From NCBI GenBank assembly GCA_946803715.1, contig CAMPET010000164.1:76707-140706 (forward strand): a DNA stretch of 64,000 nucleotides. The letters run 5' to 3'. Positions 49,803 through 62,150 of this stretch are shown one piece after another. The position numbers and the translations under genes were made by a program. The notes under the pieces were generated by a model. It did no database searches. It saw only the letters and a list, made by a program, of their open reading frames with translations, and was not told the DNA's origin. The first letter of the stretch is position 1. Each line of letters opens with the position of its first letter. The stretch comes from Beroe ovata (lineage: Eukaryota; Ctenophora; Nuda; Beroida; Beroidae).

Positions 49803-52800
49803 ATGGGAAGGAAGCTTCATTTCAAGGACAAGAGACGACAGGCAAGAGACGACAAGTTAAGTGCAAGAAATTCTGAAAATTCAGGTTCTCAGACCATGCA
49901 GAAACCCAAATTTCTTAAATTTTCAGATAGGATTGTAAGTAGTACAATGCACTCCGTTGGGAGATGAGACACTCATTTACAATTCCCCAGGTGAACCCCG
50001 ACACGAAGGTCATGTAAAGAGATCAGAGAAGCCCGAGTGGGCATCATGTTTAGGTCGGCTAGCCATGTGGGACTTCGAACAGTGCGATCCGAAGAGATGC
50101 ACCGGTGAGAAACAAGAGTTGCACAATTCAAATCAAGAATTTGTAATTATTGGAACATCGCTGTTTGAGCCTGAGGTTATAAACTTGAGAATGAACAAAT
50201 AAAACTGATATTCAAGTGCTACAATTGTAGGTTGAGTATGGAATTTTACAAATCAGATTGACAAAATTCTAATTTAAATGGTGCTAATATGCACGCTATT
50301 TCCAATGCAATACGGTATCAGAGTTCGATTCCCAAATAAAATCAATTCCAAAATTAGAGTCAGAACTCTAAATCTTGGTGCACGCACGTCGCACACTACA
50401 CACGATGAATAAACTCCCATATATAGATGAACATGACGTACACATGATGTACACATGGACATGATGTACAGGATATAATCGTGTGTGTACTGTGTGCGCT
50501 GTGTGCGCGTGCAAAGTCCATTCCGCTGCACCTGAGTGAAATTATCCGTAGAATCCACCTTCGGCAGCGTGTTCGGCTACGATTTCAGCTCCCATGTCAT
50601 CACCTGAGGGGAACAGAGTCGTTATTCCTGTGGAAGACGTTATTTTTGGGTAAAATTAAGAGCGACCGAGACGTTCATTTAGAGGAGCTAGAGGGTTAGT
50701 TTATTTCTTCTTGATCAACAAAATAATCATGAAGAAACGTGGAGGAACAATCGTACTTACTGCTTGCTGCAGCAGTGTAGAGAGTGGCCACGAAGGCGCT
50801 GAGAAAGAGTCGGTGGTTAGAGATAGATTAAGTCAAGTCAGGGAAAATGTCAGTAGAATGAGCAAGGATTGATGAACTGCAAGGTGGATCGTAAACTCAC
50901 ACAAGGTAGCACATAACTTCGTATCTGGTGAACATTGTTGAAGATTAGAGAGAGAGTTATCTCAAAGTAAGTTGTAGTCGAGTGGTGTTGTTGAACTGAG
51001 TTTCCCATGTCCGCTCCGAGGTTTTATATCCATAGCAACGCACGTGCGAATGAATGTCACGTGACTTCCCCACGAGGTTTGTAGCCACCCAGGGTTCACA
51101 CACACACACACACACACNTTGATTACGAACCCTTTGTCAAAATTCCGGTGACCACCCTTTGTCAAAATTCCCAATGTCGTATCGCAGAACTTTACGTAAC
51201 AATAACTTGCAGGTGGATATATCGATTAGCATGACAATGGGCAGGATCCCAGAAATGTTAACAGTCAATGTCATTGTGACTCCTCAAATTAGGGTGTGTC
51301 AAGAGTGAGAGGTCCTGTCAAAATATCAATGGATTAAAATTATTCTAAAAATGAAACCTTCAGTTTTAAACTTTACTTTAAAAGCTGTTCCTCAGAAAAC
51401 AGTAAGATCAAATAGTACTTGTACTACCCCAACATATCATATGAGTTTATTGCCCACAGATCAAAGCCCAGGAATTTTACTGCTGGCAAAAACACTGATG
51501 TAATACTGAGATTTGCATTTGTAACAAGATCGCCCACGCGCGGTAATCGATTACAGCATTGTGGAGATCGATTAACATTATCCTACTGATATGCCCGACT
51601 GTATTGTCATCTCAAAGAACCCCCTCATCATGCGTATTTTTGTGGGAGGAGACAGGGTTTTTGTGCAAAAAGTAACGGGATCGCATACAGATCATTGGCT
51701 CGTGACACCCACTCGTCACTTTGCATTGTTATGACAGCTTATAAACAGCTTATAAACTGTTATGACAGCTTTGTTAAGGTTAACACCTCTCTGTGACAGG
51801 TTAATCAAAGCCTAACAGTTCGATGATATCGTAAAAATAAACAAGGAAATAACAATTTTTCAACAATTTTTACAAGCGTTTCTGTTTGTCACTAACATAG
51901 CCTTCCGTTGCAGGGCGGAAACTCGCTAGATTTGGAGTATTGGAGAGTTTGAGGGTGAATCAAAGGTTTCCTGGCGTCTGTCTGTCGCCCACTGGGACAC
52001 AGGTCATCAGTCCAGCTGATCGGTGAGAATTGTTCGTCTCCGGTTCATTCAACTTGCCTGATTTTAGAAAAATTCTCGGCGGTTCATGGTCGAATCACAA
52101 TCTCACACAATTGTAATTACAATTTGCTCATCTCTCAGGGATCTGGTGGATAAGCACGGACTAAGTGTGGTTGACTGTTCTTGGGCAGAGATAGATAACA
52201 CTCCGATATCAAGACTCAAAATAGGATACCCCAGGTAGGAAATTGATATCATTGGCGAAACGCTTCCGTTTGCCAATGAGCAGCAGCGAGGGCTAACTAA
52301 GACTGAGAGCGAGAGCGAAAAGTGAACTATGCTGAACTCAACCTGTTCCCCCAGATTGCTGCCTTACCTGGTGGCAGCTAACCCAGTGAACTACGGTAAG
52401 CCACTCAAGTTGACCTGTGTGGAAGCCCTAGCTGCCGCTTACTACATCACTGGATTCACAGAGCAGGCACAAACCGTGCTCATCAAGTTCAAATGGGGAG
52501 GTGAGTGAGGAAGGGATTCAGAATTGAATCAAAGATTCAAAGTTTGATCCAGTTCAAATAAAATTCAAATCATCCATTTCGATGACCTCGTTATTTCATT
52601 TAACTTTCAGGCAATTTCCTCGCGATCAACAAAGATCTCCTGGACATCTACTCATCCTGTTCCACGTCCAGTGACGTGATCACTGCTCAAACACTCCACC
52701 TCGAAAATCTATCACGTGATCAGCAGCAGTCACGTGACCAAGATCTTACCGATATCGACTGGACGTTAGAGGGACGTAACCCCAACAGACCGACTCACAA

Positions 52801-53032
52801 CTATAGCAGTAGTAGTGAGGAGGAGGAGGGGGAATCATCCGGAGCTGAGAGCGACAGCTCGGAGGACGGTGATGAACAATTTAATTCGTCGTTTTCTCGG
52901 ACTAAAGATGGAAAATCCCAGTCCTCGTCTGATTCTGACGAAGATGGTTCAGAATCTGGTGACGTAGAGAAGGGACTGACAGATGAATCGGTGTTATCAA
53001 AACAGTTATCGGAGTATGAGTTGTGCAGCTAA
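49803..53032 (+). CDS. TSR3: TSR3, 18S rRNA aminocarboxypropyltransferase
   Basis: Transfers the aminocarboxypropyl group of S-adenosylmethionine to a hypermodified pseudouridine of 18S rRNA during small-subunit maturation. Exons: 49803-49884, 49991-50104, 51914-52022, 52139-52234, 52355-52500, 52611-53032; phases fit and the total codes 322 residues. Diagnostic motifs: [20 protein letters not shown] (spanning the long intron), [60 protein letters not shown] and FKWGGNFL. The C-terminal 110 residues are an acidic serine tail ([20 protein letters not shown]), common in this family. The first exon border (donor 49885) was chosen for phase; another donor at 49935 would shift the frame. The second intron, 50105-51913, holds an antisense peptide gene. 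Confidence 0.9.
50542..50935 (-). CDS. Tiny secreted peptide precursor, 44 residues, nested antisense in TSR3
   Basis: Three exons, 50935-50901, 50798-50761 and 50603-50542, with donors GTGAGT and GTAAGT and acceptors TTTCTCAG and CCCTCAG. Phases are 2 and 1 and match exactly, giving 44 codons plus TAA. Residues 1 to about 24 form a signal peptide (hydrophobic core [17 protein letters not shown]). The remaining 20 residues are acidic, starting [12 protein letters not shown] and ending EGGFYG. A C-terminal Gly after an aromatic residue is what peptide-amidating enzymes use, so an amidated peptide is possible. No dibasic cleavage site is present, so the mature form would be the whole post-signal segment. 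A TATA box and initiator lie upstream. No homologue is recognised. It could be a neuropeptide, antimicrobial or structural secretory peptide. Confidence 0.72.
50995..51028 (-). promoter_or_regulatory. TATA box and initiator of the nested peptide gene
   Basis: On the minus strand TATAAAA occupies 51028-51022. TCAGTT (initiator-like) has its A at 50997, 31 bases downstream, the canonical spacing. The ATG follows 62 bases later. A CACGTG E-box lies just upstream (about 51041-51046). Confidence 0.7.
51098..51119. repeat. CA microsatellite with N
   Basis: About 20 bases of CA followed by one N, inside the long TSR3 intron. Confidence 0.85.
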
Positions 53033-53314
53033 CAGTAACACTTTTTATTGCCACTATCGAGCATTATTTAAAGTTTTAGAATTCAAATATAAGGATTGAA
53101 ATTCAAATTCAATTTCATCGTTGCAGATAAAATTTTTTATTTGGGTTTTGATGATTGAAATTCGGATTCATGATGTTTCGATTTCTATGATGAAATTCAC
53201 AACTTTGACTCCAAACTGTTCTTTTCATTTTGATACTTAGGTTGACAAATCAAAATCCTACTGGCTGGGTCACATATGGCTGTATTATACAGCCATACAG
53301 TGTATATCATAGAA

Positions 53315-53360
53315 CGCGCGCGCATCTAATTCTATATCATTATCAATTAAGATGCGCGCG
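53315..53360. repeat. GCGCGC-ended palindrome
   Basis: CGCGCGCGCATCTAATT and AATTAAGATGCGCGCG face each other across about 13 AT-rich bases. The base composition contrasts sharply with the surroundings. Confidence 0.75.
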
Positions 53361-54434
53361 CTATTCACAAACGGTCTTCTTTGTTCTTGTGCCACAAGTT
53401 GAAACTGGCGTGCTGATATAGAAGATACAATCCACCAGTTCGTTTTAGAGCTGAAACTTGAAAAGTCACATTGACAAAGTTTTCACGCAGAGCTCGACAG
53501 AAAATATCATTAATTAATCAATCTCGCATGGCTCTAGATGAATATCTACATTATTCATACACACACTGATGTATGCACACAATATGCACACATATTTTTC
53601 ACGAAGATTGTGGGAGGTCTGCGTTGAGTTAACTATAGAATTTGATAATGAAGAGTAGATCAAGAGTTCAGCATTTCATCAAATATATTCGACTATACGT
53701 CATGTGACTATGAGTATGATTATGACTATGAGGCACGTTACACATGGACACAGCTTAATCTTAGAATGATCATTCTTGTGTCCTCCAGTCTCACACTGGC
53801 TTTGCAAAGTTATTCTGTGTGCAAAACGTGCTTGATCTATCATTAATCGCAACTGTTGTACACTTCGCTGTGCTCTTTTCACAAAAATGAGGTATTATAG
53901 AGTACTCTAGTTATGACGTATACTTATAGGAAATGATGTATAGGAGTACTCTTGCAATATACTTCAGTATGTACTTACTTCTTTCAGTTGCGATAAGATA
54001 AGGTAGCACCTGTGTCCTGTGTACCTGTGTTCGAAAGTTGCCAAAAGTAATCAGGGATATTGTCTGGCTCAAACCTCCCCCAAGTCTCCCGAGACAATGG
54101 GATAAGCATTGATCGTGAGTCAGTTAGTTAGTAGTTACTACAACTAGTTGAGAACCGCATCAATTGAGCTCCATCAACCCTCATTCCTCATGACGTATAT
54201 AATTGATAATAGTGAAGGTATCTTACCGTGGGTAAGTACATTTGGTTGAATTACATCGAAATTAGAGAATATTAAACCACAGAGCAGTTTATAGAGCCAG
54301 ACATGCTCGGTATTTATGAACCGCAAACTAGATCCACTTACGAGAATTGCTATACGGATACCTTGTGGGTCATTCCTTGCCGTGTAAGGGCATTTATACT
54401 CTCAGTTTTCGCATTATCCGACCCACTAAGGTAA

Positions 54435-54725
54435 ACGTATCCACTCACTCACTCATTCACTCACTCATTCACTCTTTCGTTCACAAACTCACTCATTAAC
54501 TAACTCACTCATTAACTAACTCACTCATTAACTAACTCACTCAATCAGTTATCCACTCACCAACCCTCTCTTTCAATTTCATTCACACAATCATTTTCTC
54601 AGCTGTTCAGGCACAGCTACTCCATCAATCACACATCTACTCACACATCGACTAAGTCTAACGCACTCCATCACTCAAATCACGTATTCAACCAATCACT
54701 AAATCACTCACCAACTCACTCACGT
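54435..54725. repeat. CACTCA/AACTAACTCACTCATT tandem repeats
   Basis: About 290 bases of degenerate CACT(C/A)A units, including three successive copies of CACTCATTAACTAACT. Confidence 0.85.
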
Positions 54726-56290
54726 ATATTCTCACCTAGTAAATAATTTCACACCTATATCGATGCCTGCCCGTGCGCCAGCGGTAGCACGTTTGACTAT
54801 ATTTTTTGTAAAAATACAGTTTATAGAGTTGTATGTCACATGTACCTCATGGAAAACTTGAGTATACATCAGCTGCATATGGTATAACTTGAGTTATGTT
54901 AAACCAGCACATCGTGATATATATTTTATACCCCGACATTCCCAGTTTATATCTCTTTCATTAGTGCAAATGTTGGAACTCTTTGTTACTGTTTTTCATA
55001 GTTCCAAGGCTGTATTGATTGATCAGAATGTTTTTTGGTGGAATAGATTTTAATAAGTTTGCCTCAAATTACATTGGCGCGTGTTCATAGGTGTTCATAT
55101 TTGAATAAAGAACCCTCACAATTTCAATACCTTACTTAATACCGTTTAACTCGACAATAACTTATTGATATTCGCCCAGTCATTGCCAATAATTATATTT
55201 TACTAGTGAATTGCTTGAGTTAAAGTAGTACATAGATTAAACCCTATTTTCCTTTCATACTCAGTAATACGAATTACGTTAACTAAATTTCTAATCAGAC
55301 TTCATGAACTTACATAGCTTTACATAGGTATAACACGTAGAATACCACTATATCACACACACCCACATACACACTGAAGTATACAGTGTACATCAACATG
55401 GACTACACAAGTGGCTTTGTTTATACTTAGACTATTGTTGTGCACTTACATAAAGTGTACGTTGGATTACAGTTTAATATAATGGATCCTCTTGGCTCTT
55501 TATTCTTGATTAACCCTTCTTTGTTAACTTAGTTACTCCACTTAGGTATGATACGATCTTCCCTTAGATAAGGCAACTATCATAATACAGGGCAGTTATA
55601 TAGTTTGACTATGATTTGATTATTGAATTCAATTCTCCTTGATTGAATGCAGTTCTCCTTGATTGAGTGCAACTATCCTTAGTCAATGATATTCGTTTTC
55701 TGTCTATTCAGCGCAGCATACCTGCAGCTTTTTACCTTTGTTGTAATATTAAAAATAAAAGGTTATTATGGATCTTACTGCTCACATATTAAGCTCATTC
55801 ATCAAATCATTTGATTCATGCAAGGAATCCTGACTGAACTATTGCCGATACCAAAATCCTAAACCATGGCACAGTGCCAAACAAATCGCCCCTCTATATT
55901 ATATAAGGTGGCCGCACCTCTATCTGAGTTGTGTGTGGGATGTGTATGAGTGTATTATGTAGATTACCCTTGGGCTTTGTTCACACGCCCCCACACACAA
56001 ATACCTAACCAGGCATAGTTCTGGTTATGTGCCAAGCAGTTGGTAAATGAGGGAGCTGGATGGCTTTGCACACCTGGTGCCAATGCTGATTTCACAATTA
56101 CCCACATGATTGTGTGTGTTTAAGTGCTAGGTTTTTTCTCGTAGCTTCTGGTTGTAGTTATACACTTGACAGTTTTATAGCTTTTTAGGTTCATTCCCCT
56201 TTGCCGCAGGCAATGTGAATCGAGTTTGATGTTAGTCTTGCCATGTGAGTGAGAATTGCAGGAGTCTTTCCCGGATCTACACAATTCAAA

Positions 56291-56977
56291 ATGCCGAAAG
56301 GATGCAAAAAGGACGATCTACCGACTGATGGTACATTGGAGTCGAGCCTATTGAGATAACACCATGAATGATTGTAGGAATGCATGAAATCGAATGAACA
56401 ATTGAATAAATCAATAATGTTTCCACTTTCAGAAACCCCTGCTGTCAAATTCGTGAGGGAGTCAATTGATTCGAACAAAGTTGTGGTTTTTGTTGCCAGT
56501 GAAGACCCTTTCTCTTTGAGGGCATTAGCTGCATTAAGGTGAGTACTGACTACACTGTTCATCGACCTCAACTTGAAATGACCATTACATTGACCCTATA
56601 TTGTTCTTCATAAACAATTTCAATCATTTCAGACGGAGTGGAGTCAAGTCTAAGTTTTTGACCAGTATTGATATCAAGGGTTCTCCTGATGAAGAGGGGA
56701 TAAGGGACCGGTTTTTAGAGTTATCAGATGGCAGAAGTGTGAGTAAATCATGAGTCTCAGATGAGAAACTTGGAAGTATTCATAATAATTTCATGAAGGC
56801 TAGGTGAGTTGCAAGTTATCTTGAAAGTTCCAATTTTGATTTCAGATACCGAGAGTTTTTCTGAAAGGAAAGTTCATTGGAGGAGCATCAGATTTGGAAT
56901 ACCTGGAAATGACTGGTGAACTGAAGGAGCTCCTTAAACAAGCCAAGTGTTTCAAAGCAGTGAAGCCAGTGACGTAA
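56291..56977 (+). CDS. Glutaredoxin-fold protein without the CPYC cysteines
   Basis: Exons 56291-56330, 56433-56538, 56633-56738 and 56846-56977 code 127 residues with matching phases. The order of elements is that of a dithiol glutaredoxin: an N-terminal helix (VKFVRESIDSNKVVVFVAS), the active-site position, a helix ALAALRRSGV, the D-G-R segment, IPRVFLKGKFIGGASDLEYL (the TVPxVFxxGxxIGGxxDL glutathione-binding motif), and a final helix. At the active-site position, where CPYC is expected, the sequence is DPFS, so both redox cysteines are missing. The protein cannot act as a normal thiol reductase. It may bind glutathione or serve as a structural or regulatory relative, as in SH3BGR proteins. 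The ATG at 56291 has a good AAA context. Confidence 0.85.
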
Positions 56978-58006
56978 AACATTCTACTGTATTGTAGGAG
57001 TACGGCAAAGATATTATATGTTCCATATGAAGATTTTGTGTGTTTTAACTACTGAACCTTATTTTGTGTTTTAATTTTTTGAAGCAGTTTTTAATGTAAG
57101 AACTTTTAAGGGTACACAATCTGATATGAAGCTCAACTTTTGCATGCTCTTTCAACCTTTTGACAATATGGTATGCATTTTAATCAAGTTAAAATCTAAA
57201 CTTGAAATTACGTAAGTATACCTACTGCATGGATGCTTCACTGATCAAAATGAACAGAATGAAATTCTACTTGATTCCAGACTTGAGTCTTTAATGGGTC
57301 ATTTCAATCTTTGGATCAATTAGAAGTTCAGGTACCTCGAACAAGCATTATGTAATGATATCACCAACAAAGAAAGGGGCTGGATGGCATAACTGGTTTG
57401 TAATCGCTCATTTGAGGACGAGAATGATTTGAAGGTGTATCAAGAGCCAGCAATTTTGGGTCATTTTCATTTTACCAGCCACACGTTTTGTCACAGTGAT
57501 ACTGTACCGATTATTTACAAAATCTTGGTGTAGGGAAGTTGGATACTTAGCCCAATAATAATGCCCGACTTGCGAGCTTCACAGTTAGAATTAAAGATTA
57601 ACCTATCATCATAGGTGCTCATGACCTAGACAAATCTTCAAACTTGGATTTTGCAGTCCTGTCCAGAAGGGAAATCTAGACAATCAGCTCTACTTATAGT
57701 TCTAATAATAAGTCATCGTATGAAGGATACCATGGAAACCACAGGAACCATTGGATTTTGAGTATTATCAAACTGTGTGAAATCAAATAATCTGTCAACC
57801 GAATTTCTTATAGTAATGCTTCTCATAATCAACTTGAGATCATCGCTTAGTTCATGATACTTTACTTAGATACGTCCATGATAATCGAAATTGAATCAAC
57901 TATTCGCTACAGCATGCTTCACTCATGTGCACATGCTATACCGAATTATTATAAACATCAACAGAAAAAGCAAAAGAAAAAAAAACTCACATTGTTTATA
58001 ATTGAT
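56978..58006. other. Intergenic between convergent genes
   Basis: AT-rich, no supported exon. It carries the 3' UTRs of the glutaredoxin-like gene (+) and of the 295-residue gene (-). Confidence 0.6.
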
Positions 58007-61000
58007 TCATTCCTCCACCCCAAAAGCTGCAGTCCTAACGAGATCCCTTAAATGCTGACTTTTGATTCCTTCCAAAGTACTCAATCTGACTATTTTTTGT
58101 ACCAAATTGTCAGCGATTCCTTTCGTATCATCTCCGCGAACTTCAGCAAGAATGCTATAAAGGTCGAACTGAAATTGTTGCATGTGCAGAAGCTAGAATA
58201 TAAGTTCAGGAGACTGAAGAACCGATTTATGATATCCTCTATAGTATTCACGGTTCAAATATTCTGCATTAAGACGTGTGTTGTGCAATTTCAGTTGGCC
58301 TGCGAGTTATACTTACATCACAGTGAGATAAGATAATCTTTGTAACCATGGTAACATCGCTTGAAGCATCTGCTCTCAGGAGTAACTTCTTCAAGAACAA
58401 TCGTCTTGGAAGATATATCTTATTTTCACACCGACACTGCTCTGAAATACTTCATATTCAGTCATTGTCTCATTGAGTTAATACATGCGATCAGTTAATA
58501 CATGATCGTATTTTGCCATGCGATTGTTTATCGGCAGAAGGCTTTAAATTAGGGTCAACTTCCTTCAGACTGTCTGTATACTAATATTATAATACGCGTA
58601 TAATTTTTTGTAAAGTCGGTCTTACCGTAGATGTTTTTCAAATTCCAATCTTCATCACCGCCGTCCTTGATCTCATACATCTCTACACTTTGCGGGAAGA
58701 TGTTTTCCAGGTCCGTGACACGCCCCAAGAGTACAGCCTCCACAGCTTTCGTGACATGACAATTCGGTTGTGATACCCCTTCACTTGGGTTCTGTAGCAC
58801 GTCAACAATTTTCTGGTTGAGGTCAGAATTCGCGGCCCGGAAATCATCAAGTACCTGTTTTAGGAGAAAGCTGATTCATTAAAACCGTGTCTAGCATTGA
58901 TCAGTAATATATACTCGCTATATAACCGCGTTATTATCCATTATTAATGGTACGATAACGTTGAGAGGGCGTATTAACTATTCAATCGTTTTTGAAGGTA
59001 TATTATCTCTATTATGTAGGTCATCCATCATATATCTGCATAATCTTCTGTTCATTCGGGATATCTTCTCTCATTCAGGCATTAAATTCCTGATCACGAA
59101 TTGTTAAGAATCTATTTAATAGCTGTACTTATTTTTGCGTGACCAGTACCTACATAATAGATCTCATATCCTCACTAGGAGCTCACTTTGACATAATCGG
59201 ATTTTTTGCGTGCTGATCAGTGTCTGCTGTCTGATTTTATCATTAGCCTTTCAATGCATCGATAAAACCTCCGGTCCAACTCGAGGCAAGATAAATGAAT
59301 CATCACCATTAGTAAGGTATTCAAGTGACACTTCGAAATCTGATGGCTGACAAAGAAGATACTTGCCACATGACAGCCCAAGCTTGCGTTCACACTAGCA
59401 AAGACCACAAACACTGCCCGGAACAGACTGCAATCAAAACACCTAATGACGATAAGCATGATGGCGGGAATAACCAAGCATCTGCAATAACGAAATGGAA
59501 TCCACTCTACAGCTTTGCAGAGGAAACAACAACAAACGGGCTGATGTTTGTGACTAGAAGTCGAGGACCGGCCCGGTTTGTGTTCTTGGTAATCTGCACT
59601 GTTTTCCTTGCCATCACCATATACACCACCATCCAAAGTGAGTATAGGTGTAAGATAGTGGATTTTCATTGGATCTACACAAATAGTGCGCCATGTGTGC
59701 AGTGTAACTGTAAGCTTCAGCCTTATGTCATGGGTGCTCTTGTAAGTTCAAATCTTATAAATTCCCAACGAAAGATTTATAGTTATAAAGTTAGCATAAA
59801 TTCCGCAGATTTGATGAAGTACTTTGACGATCCACGAGGCACGCTCATCACACACGCACCAGTAGAAAGCAGATATGCCCCCCAAATCATACTTTGTCCA
59901 AACAGCCGGATTGATAGAACGCTGCTCCTGCCTGAACTTCAGGAGGAATATGCTGATCTATTCGCTGAACACAGGAAGGACATGCTCCTGGGATTGTATG
60001 GGGACATGGAGTATCATGATTTCCTCTCCAGGTAACTATAGGTACAGATCAAACTCAATTAAACAATTAACTTATTATAGCACTGAAGTATATACATTGC
60101 ACAATTTAGTACAATTTACTTTATCTTCTGATAAAAATCTAAGTAAGAAATTGATTTCGTCCAGCTTATTGAATATTGGTGAGCATAACAACTAATTGAT
60201 ATATCCCTTGACTTCATATCTCTCTTAGGTTCAGTACACTCCAACAAACGGCTTTGAAGACAAGTCTGTGTTACGTTGGCAATCATGCTAGAGACGAAAA
60301 TGCAACTTGTTCGGTAAAGCTCATTACAACTGAAAAAGGCGTGTGTTATCATTTAAATGCTGATAAGGAGATTGAACTTGAGCATGGCGAAATGGGAGCT
60401 ATCACATTCTTCACCTTGGTCGACGACCCAAGCCATTCGATTAGACCAAGTCTTGTAAATGGTTTTGAGATCTTCATTCGAGATCAGGAATCGATGATCA
60501 ATAGGTTTGACTCCAGTGAGGTTCTTACAGCAGGTTTCATCCACACACTTGCAGTCAAATTTGAGGAGATTTCAATTCTTCAGTTCAATAAGAACAGACA
60601 GGTCTGTTTCGAAGTGGAAAACCCCGGAATTTACTACGAAAGACCGTTGTATGGTACAGCCAATTCCTCTCCAATGTCATGTTATGCTGCCCACACCATG
60701 AAATATTTAGAAGAAACTATTGGCTGCATCGATGTTCCTAACAAAGTTTCAGGTGGCATAAAAAACTGTACATTGAGTGAACTTGAGCCAATCATAACAC
60801 AATTCGCAAATATTCCTATAGACAAGAAGGCGATTGGATCGATAGATAAAAACTTTGACAAAATGTACCAATCTGGATCATGCCTTATGCCTTGTCAACT
60901 GAAATATAACTCATTCACGGCCTTCTCGAGTCCACTTAACGATCACACGCTTGATATGCTAGAATCTACACTACCCCCTGATGAAAGAATTGGACTCAAA

Positions 61001-62150
61001 GACAGGGTAATCGGTGTGAGAGCAGTTTTTCCCAGCACCAAGGATGTTATAACTGAAATACAGAACTACCCCCTGGGCAGTTTATTGGGTGATATCGGAG
61101 GGGTTTTTAGCCTGTTTCTGGGTTTCAGCATCTTTACTTTCCTAGAGTACCTATATTTCGTGGCATTCTATTTGGCGAAGTTCTTGTCAGGAGATAGAAT
61201 CAAAGGTGAATGGCTCAGAGAATCTGGAGATGTAAAGGGATGTACTTTGTGCTGAGACAAGAAAAAATTGATTGTTCGATCTGCTCACCTCTGTAGTTTT
61301 AGAGAAGATGGTTTCTGCCAGGAACAGTAACTTCTTCTCGGCTGGATAAGTCGATGATAGGATATTCATCAGAAATCTGTCGGATTAGATTAAAAGTGAG
61401 TTAGCAACAATTTTTCAGTATGAACCATTGAAAATCTTTTTTTGGGAGAAGAGGATTCAAATAATGAAGTCATGTTTAAAAACTTTAACTACTTAAGTAA
61501 TTAGTATTTAATACTTGAGCTACATATCCAAAAATCTCATCAATAAGGCTATGCCATAATCTTTGTCACATGAACTTACAGCTTCTCGTACAGGGGAAAT
61601 GTCCCAAGACATTTTATGATATCTGTTATTGTCTCACTATCATCTTCTTCAGCTGATAATCTTTCTGCTATGTCGAAATAACTTATCTGAAATAAAACAT
61701 AAGATTTTCAATCAAACATCAAGAGCCATATAAGAGACAGGAGATTTGAAATTCAAATTTAAGGAGATATGGAGAAGCTTATCAACATCAACTCAATACC
61801 ACTCGGTCACTCACAATCCTCTGTCGATCAGAAGCACTTCTGTACAGGAGTTGATAGATTGTATCTTCATCTACCTCATCTGTAGAGATACGGATTACGG
61901 AAAAGGATCAACAATTATTATACCCAACACATGTAATAAGTCATTCTCAAAGTCGTTGGTATGAGATTGGCATCCCAACACGCAAAATATGGTTCTTCAT
62001 TGCATATCCATCATCCACTACTAATACTATCCACTTACCATTATCGAAACTATCCTTCATTTCCTGGAGCATTTCTTCTGTCAAAGAATCCTTCATCCGC
62101 TCATGGGGCCTGATTGTGGCCCTGAACCCCTTAACTTCAATGTGAGCCAT
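58007..62150 (-). CDS. Unknown 295-residue helical protein; host of the nested DEG/ENaC gene
   Basis: Seven exons: 62150-62039, 61879-61815, 61686-61580, 61376-61289, 58854-58626, 58441-58317, 58168-58007. All phases agree and lengths sum to 888 bases with stop. Starts MAHIEVKGFRATIRPHERMK; contains TIYQLLYRSASDRQRI, YFDIAERLSAEEDDSE, FLMNILSSTYPAEKKLLFLA, VLDDFRAANSDLNQKIVDVL, LPRRLFLKKLLLRADASSDV, and ends RTAAFGVEE. No signal peptide or membrane segment. The composition (charged, Leu-rich, few Gly/Pro) suggests an alpha-helical, possibly all-helical interaction protein in the cytoplasm. I recognise no family. Its 2.4-kb fourth intron (61288-58855) holds the complete DEG/ENaC gene on the other strand. 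Confidence 0.72.
59343..61255 (+). CDS. DEG/ENaC-family sodium channel, nested antisense in an intron
   Basis: Two exons, 59343-60031 and 60229-61255, phase 2 at the join, 571 residues. Start chosen at MADKEDTCHM (59343). A cytosolic N-terminus leads to TM1 at about residues 79-96 (FVFLVICTVFLAITIYTT). A large cysteine-rich extracellular domain follows, then TM2 near residues 515-550 with the family signature LLGDIGGVFSLFLGFSIFTFLE, where G-x-S forms the selectivity filter. The conserved extracellular PGIYYERPLYG and CLMPCQLKYNS segments match the family. The N-terminal His-Gly gating motif of ENaC/ASIC channels is Asn-Gly here (TTNGLMF). The trimeric channel would sit in the plasma membrane. 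Gating may be by peptide, proton or mechanical stimulus; this cannot be told from sequence. Confidence 0.92.

Larger units (their letters stand above)
53033..56290. other. Gene-free region with simple repeats
   Basis: No supported exon in 3.2 kb. It contains a palindrome at 53315-53360 (GCGCGCGCATCTAATT facing AATTAAGATGCGCGCGC) and a CACTCACTCATT/CATTAACTAACTCACT tandem tract at about 54435-54725. The rest is AT-rich. Confidence 0.65.

Noticed and set aside
49935-49990. Strong-looking GTAAGT donor at 49935 for TSR3 exon 1
   Set aside because: Phase 0 there reads into a stop eight codons after the 49991 acceptor and loses the conserved [13 protein letters not shown] frame. The donor at 49885 keeps it.
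50280-50345. Possible tRNA (AGTTCGATTCC box)
   Set aside because: The upstream sequence shows no A box and no pairing acceptor stem.
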